DNA of 64,000 nt from Anthopleura xanthogrammica (Eukaryota; Cnidaria; Anthozoa; Actiniaria; Actiniidae). Shown piece by piece: positions 48,901 to 57,754 of the stretch. The notes under the pieces were generated by a model. The model saw nothing but the letters and a program-made list of their open reading frames with translations. It searched no databases and was not told where the DNA came from. Each line of letters opens with the position of its first letter. Position 1 is the stretch's first letter. The position numbers and the translations under genes are program-made. The stretch lies in NCBI GenBank assembly GCA_964019055.1, contig OZ025221.1:7160468-7224467 (forward strand), given 5' to 3'.

Positions 48901-50934
48901 TGGATGGCAGAGGTAGGAGTAATGTAATTCACCTTTCTATTTTGATAAAATATCTGATGTCAGTTTTTAAAAACAGGGCTTGGAATAACAGCTGGTTGGA
49001 CAGAATGTCCGGACAGAATTGGAACTTGTCTGGTGAAATCTTTGCCTTGTTGGTCATTTTGACCAGTAATGTTGAGCAAGAAACAGGGCATGACCAAGCT
49101 AAAACTAATTTGGCCAGCCACCATGACCTGCAACTGGCTGTTACTTCAAGCCCTGTTAATGGAATTTATTTTGCTTATTAATTAAGTATTTCTAAATGAT
49201 AGTTTTTGTTAATATAATATTGAAGGTAGAGCAGTTTGGCCATGGAACAAGGAAGTCAGTTCCACAATCAACCAGCGAAGTGTAAGTCATTAAAAAGAGA
49301 GAAAGGCACAGAGGGAAGGAGAAATTTCAATTTAGGAAAGAAATGTACCGGTATTTCTCTTGTAAGGAGAATGAGTTGGTAATGAAGAGAGAAAGAATTT
49401 CCTATATGGACCTACCACTGCACAGAGTGTTCTGTGGTATATTGGGACTTGAGGGAGTAATTGGAAAATATGATTTCTGCAGTCTCTGCAGCCTCCTTTT
49501 TCAATAGGCCCTTTGCAGCTAACAGTCATGTGATGAAATATCACTTCAATAGCGAATGGATTGAGGTCACAGTCCCTTTGGGAAGGCTGAACTGGAAGGC
49601 AAACAAACTCTGAAAAGCTTAATATCGTAAGATCAAAAGCGTGTTTTGAGGGTATAACAGCGTTTTGAAAAAAGGCTTCACCCAAGGCATTAGAACTCTA
49701 ATGAAAATTATTTTGAATAAATGAAATAAGATTTTTTGCTCTCCAGTTACAGTCACGTGATTACTAGCTGCAAAAGGCCCATTACCCTACTATTATGTGA
49801 ATGGCATGGCACTGGATTGCAAAGCAATGCTATTCACTGCTCATTTTTCTTTAGGTTGGAAGAAATACTGGTCTCAGGTCTACGAACAAAAGATGGAGTC
49901 ACTAACAAGGTAAAACCACCCTCTGAGTATTACAATTCAAAACTAATCAGTCAGTACCTTTTATATTTTTGACTGGCAGCAGTGAAAAACCAAATCCCAA
50001 TGGGCAACTTGCAGCTACTGAGTTCACAGAATATTGAGAATCACAGTATATCAGCATTGTTGACAGTGGTATTCATGAAATTAAAAATATCTAGTTGTTA
50101 TTGTTAACAGACATGGTCAAAATTTGCTGGAAAGGACCTTGGCAACCTGACAGACATTTTCTCTTGTTGTCAAGATGCTGAAGAGTTCATTGGTGGTGGA
50201 TTACTTGAGTTAGATGACAGGTATGTTGTCTGAGGAAGGAAGGATTGAGGGGGGCAAAGAAGAATGGAAAAATGGGAGGAATGGGAGGAAATGTGAATTA
50301 GGATGGTAGAGGAGGGAAGGAGATGGTAGAAGAGTGAAGGAGATGGTAGAGGAGGGAAGGAGATGGTAGAGCAGGGCTTGAAATAACAGCAAGTCAGTAG
50401 CCAGTCATTATGATCAGCCAAATTAGTTTTACCTTGGTCATACCTCGTTTCTGGCTCAACATTACTGGTCAGAACGACCGGCAAGGCAAAAATTTGACCA
50501 TGCAGACAAGTTCCAATTCCAGTCAGACATTGTCTGATTACCAGCCATTATTTCAAGCCCTGTAGAGAAAGCTTAAGAGGGGAGGATGGAATAAGAAAGA
50601 GGGGAAAATCAAAGTAAAGGGGATTTGAAGAATTGGATATAGGGCTCAAGAAAGGGATAAATGGATGTATTCGACACAAAAGATTATTCAACATAAAAGA
50701 ATAAATCATGACATAAAAAAATCATCATTCTTTTCAAGACACGACCTAAACAGCAAAATTAATTAATATAAAGAATAAACTAAAATTTTAACATATTATG
50801 CTAAAAGTGTAGAATTGTACATGTAATTGTAGTTTTTAATATTCAGGGGTATTAGAGCTTCATCGGCAGGACTTTCTGTTATTGACAGCATCATACCTCA
50901 TCTTGCCCTTCACCTGGACCGCTTTCTACTGTAG
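42944..50934 (+). CDS. RSAD1: RSAD1, HemW-like radical SAM protein
   Basis: Sixteen exons: 42944-43126, 43765-43817, 44242-44348, 44772-44904, 45237-45282, 45662-45723, 45868-45973, 46768-46860, 47052-47102, 47733-47786, 48393-48469, 48834-48912, 49226-49281, 49855-49909, 50111-50220 and 50847-50934. They sum to 1,353 nt (450 aa; human 442). TGA precedes the ATG in frame. The N-terminus MWRNSHIFRRKFVQRALTFS is basic without acids, as in mitochondrial presequences. HWPFCKQLCTFCNFNKYV gives the CX3CX2C cluster (C65, C69, C72). The next residues are NF, without the extra Cys of coproporphyrinogen dehydrogenases, so it is of HemW/RSAD1 type. FGGGTPSL, LEANPSSLE, NRLSLGVQS, SIDLLFGRPGQS, SLYQLTLE, YEVSSFAKP, YLGVGPGAHGR and GLRT follow in family order. 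HemW proteins act as haem chaperones, which is the likely role. Confidence 0.96.
43527..43742. repeat. foldback MITE in RSAD1 intron 1
   Basis: tagtccccttcacagttccc, cttgaaaggtagccgtgcct and ttgcatcgaagcaagatgag are mirrored in reverse order at the right end. It stops about 20 bp before exon 2. Confidence 0.85.
44437..44635 (+). mobile_element. tRNA-derived SINE, copy 2
   Basis: Head gcatggttggcatcgcagtg, box B gggtttgagtccc, tail gtttttctgagggttctctg and tcaacctttaagttgcaatt. RSAD1 intron 3. Confidence 0.8.
45340..45480 (-). mobile_element. tRNA-derived SINE, copy 3
   Basis: On the minus strand, box B reads gggtttgattcctg and the tail reads ctttctggttttccttcc. RSAD1 intron 5. Confidence 0.65.
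46066..46540 (+). repeat. (CAC)/(CAT) microsatellite
   Basis: Mixed caccac and catcat runs with tgcacccac interruptions, in RSAD1 intron 7. Produces artefactual poly-His and poly-Pro frames. Confidence 0.95.
47198..47316. repeat. foldback MITE
   Basis: atgatggtaatacgcaagac and gatcttgcgtattacccatc are inverted ends of about 118 bp. RSAD1 intron 9. Confidence 0.85.
48973..49157. repeat. acagggcttg-family MITE, copy 1
   Basis: acagggcttggaataacagc and gctgttacttcaagccctgt are inverted ends. RSAD1 intron 12. Confidence 0.85.
49505..49785. repeat. MITE-like element
   Basis: ggccctttgcagctaacagt with catgtgat is mirrored by gtcacgtgattactagctgc and aaaaggccc. About 280 bp, RSAD1 intron 13. Confidence 0.7.
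50371..50563. repeat. acagggcttg-family MITE, copy 2
   Basis: gcagggcttgaaataacagc and ccattatttcaagccctgta. It is in inverted orientation relative to the copy at 48973 (shared motifs run in reverse complement). RSAD1 intron 15. Confidence 0.8.
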
Positions 50935-51090
50935 TTAGTGAAATAATGGTTTATAAATATAGTTTTCAAGTATTTCTAGTGACAGGCAGTTTACAGTGAA
51001 TTTTATCAAACAGGATGGATAAAAGAGAATTTCATTTGTATCTGAGATCCCCTCTGTCTCAGACTACTCCACATGAAACAGTGTCATGGA

Positions 51091-51224
51091 TAGACTCCTT
51101 GCAGCACATCGTAATTCAGCTCAATTTGGAGGACAAAACAATAGGTTTCTACTTCTCAGGAGATTGAAATTCTTTTGTGTTGTCCTCCAAAATTGAGCTG
51201 CTTTGACATCATGTAAAAGGGTTC
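51091..51224. repeat. ggacaaaac-family foldback MITE, copy 2
   Basis: tagactccttgcagcacatc, then cagctcaatttggaggacaa, mirrored by ttgtcctccaaaattgagct, then gctttgacatcatgtaaaag. Confidence 0.85.
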
Positions 51225-51869
51225 TGTATGTGACATTGGTAGCCTGTATGATACATGCGAGTACTAATCTGGGTGCTAATGAACCATGAATCAGACATGA
51301 ATCATCTAATAATCAACACCTGAACATAGTACTACCCATGGGAACTGAGGTATCCATCCCAGACTACATTACATGTGATCTGTCCACAGTGGTGGATTTA
51401 TAGACATCTAAATTAATTTAACCGTTAAATCTAATAAGGCAATAAAATTTTAAAACAATAACTCATTTTTCATTAAATTATTTAAACAAATCAATTTTAA
51501 TTTGATTATATATTCAAAGATTATAATGTTTTTTGCGAGTGTATTAATATATTTATGTATGGTACATACTCTATGCAATAATAGATTTTTACAAGCATGC
51601 ATTTGATAGATTTATAACTATAGTATTTGGCCTTAAAGAGACTATTTGGGGTTGGGGTTACTGTGAATCTCAATATTCTGCGGACCAAAAAATGGATAAC
51701 TCCACAATCCATTACATTTGCATCCATTAATCCAATTAGAATTTTACTCTAAATCCATAATCTGGAAATTAATTGTGAAATCTACCAATCCATAGATCTA
51801 TCCTCCCCTTTTCTTTTAAAATTTGATAAATTTGATAAAATTTGAAAATTTCAAGTAGGCTTAGTCAAT

Positions 51870-52066
51870 AGGCCTCAAGCATGATGACGTTTTATATGTA
51901 CACTTCCAGAATCCCTTTCGGTAGCATTGTTTCTTGTGCTAATTTTCACTAATTGCTAATTTATTGTCTTGGTATTCTCAAAGGAGTTTTAACATTTGAA
52001 TATGAAAAGAGATTTTGAAAAGGATTTTGGTAGTTTAGGTATGAAACGTCATGAGGTTAGGGGTCT
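51870..52066. repeat. dispersed element, inverted relative of 57279-57450
   Basis: aggcctcaagcatgatgacg through taggtatgaaacgtcatgag. The reverse complement matches 57279-57450 along its length (tttcggtagcattgttt, caaaggatt-type words). Confidence 0.85.
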
Positions 52067-52698
52067 TTTGTTTGTTCAATTTACTGTTGATAGGCTGTTA
52101 GCCAAGCTATTACCATCAAATGACACTAATTTTGGGTATTTCTATATTTACACTATCATCAATATTACTTATCATATATATTACTATAAAAGGTTATCTA
52201 CTGTAAAGATTTAATAATTTCTAAAACAAAATATTGATCTCCTAACATCTTAGTGAGCGAGTGAGTTAGTGACAAATTCAGACCCCTCACAATAACTTGT
52301 TTTTATGCTTTGCATATTGAAAATAGAGACCTCGCAATAACTCCTTTTTACACTTCATGAGTTGAAAATAGAAACCATTCATTATATGTGGGAGGAAGGA
52401 ATTTTTTATCACTTCACCCCACTTCCCCCTCTTCACAATTTCCCTAATTTTAAAATATTAGGACCTCCCCCAAATTTGGAAAAAATCCCCATCCATTAAT
52501 GTACATATATGTTATAAATTCCAGTCTAAGTTTGTAAATGAAAAATGTCCTAAATAACAAATGGCCAACACGAACATGAGACTCTTGACTGCATAGCCTA
52601 CAAAGGGTCACTATAGATTCATAAGTACTGTTCCAGTACAATATTTTGTATCACCCCTGATGGTGATCTGTTAGTTATGCCTTTAGAAAAGATTTTGT

Positions 52699-54929
52699 TC
52701 AAGTTCTAGCAGATTCAAACATCTCTTTTAACAGAGTAGACATGGGGACCTCTCCTTCCAGTTTAGATTGTACCACAAGAAAGAATCCATATCCCTTGGT
52801 GCACACGTCTCTTAGTGCTGGAAGTCGCAGTAGGATTTTCGCAAATCTTTCTGGTTGATGAGGGTAGACTGTTGAGATGTGATATTGCAGACCTGATAAG
52901 AATGATGTTCGCAATTTTTCCACCTTTGATTTACACTTTAAGCCTGGGTTTTCTGGGGAAAACAAAACTAGGCATTTTAATTTTATGTATAAAATCTCTC
53001 GCTTCTGTGTAGTTCACTGCTTGGGTTATAATAATCAACTTTATTTAGGGTTACAGGTTTCATTCTTGACTGAACTGTGTATGTGAGTTGAGTTTGTTTT
53101 ATGCAAACATTGTTCTCTCCCTTGCCACAAGGGTTTTTTTCCAGGTTCTCTAGTTTTCATTTCTCCATGGAGATCAACATGTAAGTTGAGTCTTGTGTTG
53201 CAAATAGTGAAAATTGTGGTAGTGTGTGTGGAAAGACCCTCATGAAAGAGAGTGATGATTGTAAAATACAATGTTTAATCATTTTTGGCAAGTGTTTTTG
53301 CTATAAATTTAAACTAACCTGGATCTGCAAGTAGTATAGACTTTAATAACGCAAACTCTACTTCATCCATGCCAACAGCTCTTAACCTCTCCACAACATC
53401 CAGTATCCTATCAACTATATCAGTGTTCAATACTTCATAACACACTTCTCGCACCAGCAATGTAGTGGAATTAATATACACTTGGTTATGGTATGGTATT
53501 GACCGAAATATTACCCTGAAGACGATAAGTTCCATCCCTGCGGCAGTTAACAGCACAATCTGATCATGCTGAGGAAGATCACTGAACCCAGGAACCAGCT
53601 TTGCCCACTCCACAATGAAGTGCAGTTCTCTGGTGATTGCATTAGAAGAACGTACCAACACTGCTTCTTTCCCTTCTTTCATACTCTCTACAAGTTTCTC
53701 TATTGGTTCTCCTGGAGGAACAACACAAGGATTGCTGGCCATTAGTTGTGCTATAAGATCAGCGTTTTCATCTGTGGAATTTTCAGCTGTGTCTAGCTTT
53801 TCCTCTTGCAGGCTTGTAGTATTGCTATCCTTTGTAGGAATCTCTTTTTTGAGTGGATAGAAAGAACGACCTCCTCTTTGCTTTTCTTTCCTGATTCCTA
53901 AAAAATTCCAATTCAATATAAATTTAGGAAATTAAAATTTGCAGCTCATTAAAAAATAGTTGAACTTCTGATATATTAGTTTAGAAGAAATAGCTATAGC
54001 CTTTATATATAATTATGATCAAGATAAAAGAAGAAATTCCAGAATTCCATGCAATTTCTGAAATGTTATATCTTAAGGTGGCTCGATATAGTTTTCTTAG
54101 GCTAGAGGTACCTCTTTTGAAAACCCAATTTTACAGCTTATTCCAGTGCGATGCACTTAATCATGGCCTTAATCGTGGTGATTAAGAGGTACCTCAAGCC
54201 TAAAAACCTATATCGAGCCACCTTAAAAGATGGCACATGTGCCTTGCTATTGTTCTCATATTTGAAGGTCAAATGCTATTAGCCAATCAGAATCCTCTAA
54301 GACAATACAATTGTACACTAATATCATGTCATTATTATTGTACTGTTATGTTATGGGATTAGGCAATCGTGCGTTTTAAACTCGTGTTTGATCAAACCAT
54401 GCTTGTTCTCGGTGTTTTGTTACAATATTCTAGCAATCTTTTGCTTCGTAGATTATTCTTTTTTCAATATATGTCACTTTAATCATCGTTTATAGATGAA
54501 AGCTACTAAAAACATCGACTTTGACCCCTACCTGGAGAAAATGGATTTTGAAAGTGTCGTGTTTAAACTTGAAAAATTTCTTCTTTTTAAAAAAATATCA
54601 TGTGAAAAATCATTTCTGGAGAACCCTAATCGCCACACAGGCTTAGATAGAAATGCATCATAGGAGAATAACGTGAAATTAAGTTAAAGCTTACCTTCTT
54701 GGACCATTCCGACGTCAAAACACTTCTTGAGTCGACAAGCTTGACACTTCGCTCGACTAGCCTTATCGATCTCACAGTTGCCGGCCTTGAAAATACATGT
54801 ATATTTGTCTATATAACCTCGTTGAATGGTTCTTTTGAAAAAACTTTTGCATCCTTCACATGTGTCTGCACCATAATGATAACCCGAACTAGAATCTCCA
54901 CACACGGCGCATTTCTCAAGGGGGTTCAT
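52699..54929 (-). CDS. nuclear receptor with NR3-like features
   Basis: Three coding exons: 54929-54695, 53897-53319 and 52952-52699 (1,068 nt, 355 aa from the first in-frame Met). A TAA lies upstream in the same frame, but an upstream exon with an A/B domain is possible. The DNA-binding domain (residues 7-75) has all eight zinc cysteines (C7, C10, C24, C27, C45, C52, C62, C65). Its P-box is CEGCKS. The D-box has six residues between cysteines instead of the usual five. [14 protein letters not shown] resembles oestrogen receptors. The ligand-binding domain signature [20 protein letters not shown] (from about residue 172) is intact. The last exon has [13 protein letters not shown], as in RXR, and [18 protein letters not shown] with an AF-2 helix, as in ERR/ER. 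It is a nuclear ligand-regulated or orphan transcription factor. The mixed NR2/NR3 traits suggest the cnidarian NR3-related group, unproven. Confidence 0.93.
53110..53215 (+). mobile_element. SINE tail fragment
   Basis: tttttttccaggttctctag and tctccatggagatcaacatg match the 3' half of the SINEs at 33050 and 44437. In a receptor intron. Confidence 0.5.
54073..54226. repeat. foldback MITE, ttaaggtggctcg family
   Basis: cttaaggtggctcgatatag and ctatatcgagccaccttaa are exact inverted ends; internal aggtacctc is also mirrored. In a receptor intron. Confidence 0.9.
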
Positions 54930-55334
54930 TACTGAATTCTGAACCAAGTTTTCCTCACTGAATATACCCAGTTTATAAAACTTAGAATTGGATGAACATC
55001 TAGTTGAAAGACTCTCATGATATCGAATTTTGGAACCATGAAATGCTGTTTAGAGTCAAAGAAAGTTGATGTTTAGCAGAGAGATGGCTGGAGTCTTCTC
55101 TTTTATCATGAGGAAACCTGGTTCTAATTTTAGCTTTACCACAGGCAACCCATAATAAGTTTCAAATTTCAGTCAATCTGGTATTATTTTCGGGGGAGGG
55201 GTAGTATATTGTCAGATGTATCTTGTATTTGAATACATAACATCAGATCATAACATTTGTGTCGTTTATGAGATTACAAAAAAATTACGTTTCGACATCA
55301 TCGTCCGATGTCATTATTTATTTCGTACAATAAT

Positions 55335-55816
55335 ATTTAACAATTAGTCCTCGAGTCCGAATGGTCTACGAGTCAATAGCCCATGAGGCCGAAGGCCGAA
55401 TGGGCTATTGACTCGTAGGTTATGAGGGCGAGAGGTCTAATTGTTTTAGTAAAAACCCACTAATCGGTCCAATAAAAGGATGCAAAAAGTTTTGGATTTT
55501 GCTTTAAATATATATTTTTTGGTTTTCAAAACCGGCGCTTTTCGCTACTAGAGGTCTATCACTAATTGAGCCCTGTGATTGGCTGAGCTACTAGGGTCTA
55601 TTAGTGATAGACCTCTAGTAGCGAAAAGCGCCGGTTTTGAAAACCAAAAAAAATATATTTAAAGCAAAATCCAAAACTTTTTGCATCCTTTTATTGGACC
55701 GATTAGTAGGTTTTTACTAAAACAATTAGACCTCTCGCCCTCATGGCCTACGAGTCAATAGTCCATTCGGCCTCCGGCCTCGTAGACCATTCGGTCTCGA
55801 GGACTAATTGTTAAAT
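55335..55816. repeat. 480-bp near-perfect palindromic foldback element
   Basis: Left arm starts tttaacaattagtcctcgag; right arm ends ctcgaggactaattgttaaa. The arms are about 230 bp each, close to identical, around a short centre containing ccctgtgattggctgagc. No internal frame. A truncated relative is at 28900-29195. Confidence 0.95.
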
Positions 55817-56125
55817 ATTCTTTTTAATTTTCATCCTAATACTATATTGATCTTGATGGTACGAGAGTCTCTGGCTCAAAACTATGGCTAAGAATAGAGC
55901 AGTTTCTCAACCGATCAGATTTGCGGAAATTGAAATAGTTATCGAATTTAAAAATCTTATAACTAGCTGTGTTGCCATATATCTATATAACATAATTATG
56001 ATACTAAAACATTACAACAAAAATTTTGGTCCTTTTAACTGTTTTTAATAATATTTTTTGAGCAGCAGCGCGGAACTCTTGATGCGTCTATAGATAACAT
56101 AATCCATGTAATTTACGCTATATAA

Positions 56126-56127
<2 letters not shown>

Positions 56128-56192
<65 letters not shown>
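56128..56192 (+). repeat. (ATT)n microsatellite
   Basis: About 65 bp of uninterrupted att repeats. Confidence 0.98.
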
Positions 56193-56194
<2 letters not shown>

Positions 56195-56968
56195 GATACA
56201 GTGACTTTGCTTCTTGAGTTACCACGAGTTTGTTCAGTTTTTAAAAGTCTAAACAGAGCATGTACTTGCTATTTAAAATATTCGAATTGAAATAATGTTT
56301 ATGTTATTGTATTGTATGTACTGTATTTCAGGAGTTAACAGTGATCGATATCTCTATCGCAGTTAAAAAAGACGGTCCTCACAAACTTGCTGGTTCAAAA
56401 CTTCTTTTTTAGTACTCGAACAGCCCGTCGTTCATTTGAGAACATGTCTGTCGCGCTACACAGCGCTTTTCGACGAGGATGTTTTTCTGTGGTGGGCGGG
56501 TTTTGGTTCGACTGATTGACAACTATGAATCCATTACGTCACCTCAACTGCGCAGTATTGACTGTGTTGGTAATGGCTGTATTATTTTCCATTTGATTCC
56601 CCTGTTGACTTGACTGAGTGATCAGAGATCGATATGTTTGTAACTCACACTTATTTTTCTTTGTCTTTACTGGTTTATATGTACAGATAGATCAAGGCAT
56701 GTGACGTGTGATGTCTTAAGAAGAGAGCCAACCAAGACTTCGGCAGAAAGTATCAGTGACATGAAAGCTTAAGGTAAGGCAAGCAAAGTCGTAAAAAGAA
56801 AGCTTAGAGCGTTATCAAGAAGGTCATAAGAACGAATTGGTCTTGAATCAGGGGGGGGGCGTCCTGGGGAATGAGAAAAGGGAAAGATTCGATTCTAGAT
56901 ATCACTGAAACCCGTCATATCGATTCACTATTTATTTATTTCAAGATTTAACCAGAGCTGGACGTAAA

Positions 56969-57115
56969 ATAGAGTGAAATCGCTAAACCCGTGAAATAGA
57001 AATTAGTTGTTAAAGTGTAATAGTCAAATAGACACAAAAGAAAACAATGGAATCAGGGTCTACTAAAGTGTATTAGTCTAATATCTATTTCACGGGTTTA
57101 GTGATTTTACTCTAC
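56969..57115. repeat. ccgtgaaa-family MITE, copy 3
   Basis: agagtgaaatcgctaaaccc and gtgaaata are mirrored by tatttcacgggtttagtgat and tttactct. The best-preserved member of the family. Confidence 0.9.
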
Positions 57116-57278
57116 GATACCACGCGAGGTCCCCTAGAAGGTATTTTTAAAACACCCATATCGATGTTGCCAAGGGCAACCACTACAAATATCCGAGAAA
57201 TTGCGAGAAACGATTGTCTGTGATTTAATAGTGAAATTTGTTTAACCATATACAAATTCGCTTATAGACCCTTTGCAG

Positions 57279-57450
57279 CACCCCTAACCACATGACGTTT
57301 CATACCTAAACTACCACAATCCTTTCCAAAATCTTCAAATGTTAAAACTACGGGAATACCAAGACAATAGTGAAAATTAGTACAACAAACAATGCTACCG
57401 AAAGGGATTCTGGAAGTGTACGTATAAAACGTCATCATGCTTCAGGCCTA
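57279..57450. repeat. dispersed element, inverted relative of 51870-52066
   Basis: Runs from cccctaaccacatgacgttt to atgcttcaggccta. It ends where the duplicated CARD-gene tail begins. Confidence 0.85.
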
Positions 57451-57454
57451 CACA

Positions 57455-57745
57455 GAAGCGCTTCTCCTTTTTTATTTTTCATTGCGCACGCGCGCTGTCG
57501 GAAGGGCATCCTACGCATGCGCGACAACGATTTTAAAAAATCATCGACTTCTTCTTTCGTCTGCGGTGTTTTCCAGTTATCGTCTTTTGAATCAGAGTTG
57601 CCATCTTTGAAACCTTTATCTTTAGGTAAACACTCGTCTTCTTGTACCCAGTGAAAATCATTTCCGTCAAGCCCGTCATTATCCTCAGGCTGGTATGTCT
57701 CTTTGTATTCACCAGATTTTTCGGAATCTTCGTCGCTATTCAGAT
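57455..57745 (-). pseudogene. partial tandem duplicate of the CARD-gene last exon
   Basis: About 290 bp match 57815-58105 at an offset of 365 bp. It translates in the same frame sense (HWVQEDECLPKDKGFKDGNS, KTPQTKEEVDDFLKSLSRMR). Small differences include an extra codon pair near 57690. No upstream exon is attached, so it is a 3' fragment downstream of the real stop at 57755, possibly within the gene's 3' UTR. Confidence 0.85.
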
Positions 57746-57754
57746 GTAATTGAT

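Larger units (their letters stand above)
50935..52698. other. convergent interval RSAD1 / nuclear receptor
   Basis: Both flanking genes end here. It holds two foldback elements and AT-rich DNA. A plus AATAAA at about 51438 may serve RSAD1. No gene is seen. Confidence 0.5.
54930..57754. other. intergenic receptor to CARD gene
   Basis: Holds the large palindrome, an (ATT)n run, two more dispersed elements and the duplicated CARD-gene tail. 56340-56960 is unexplained and has no coding look; a ggggggggg run lies near 56850. Confidence 0.5.
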
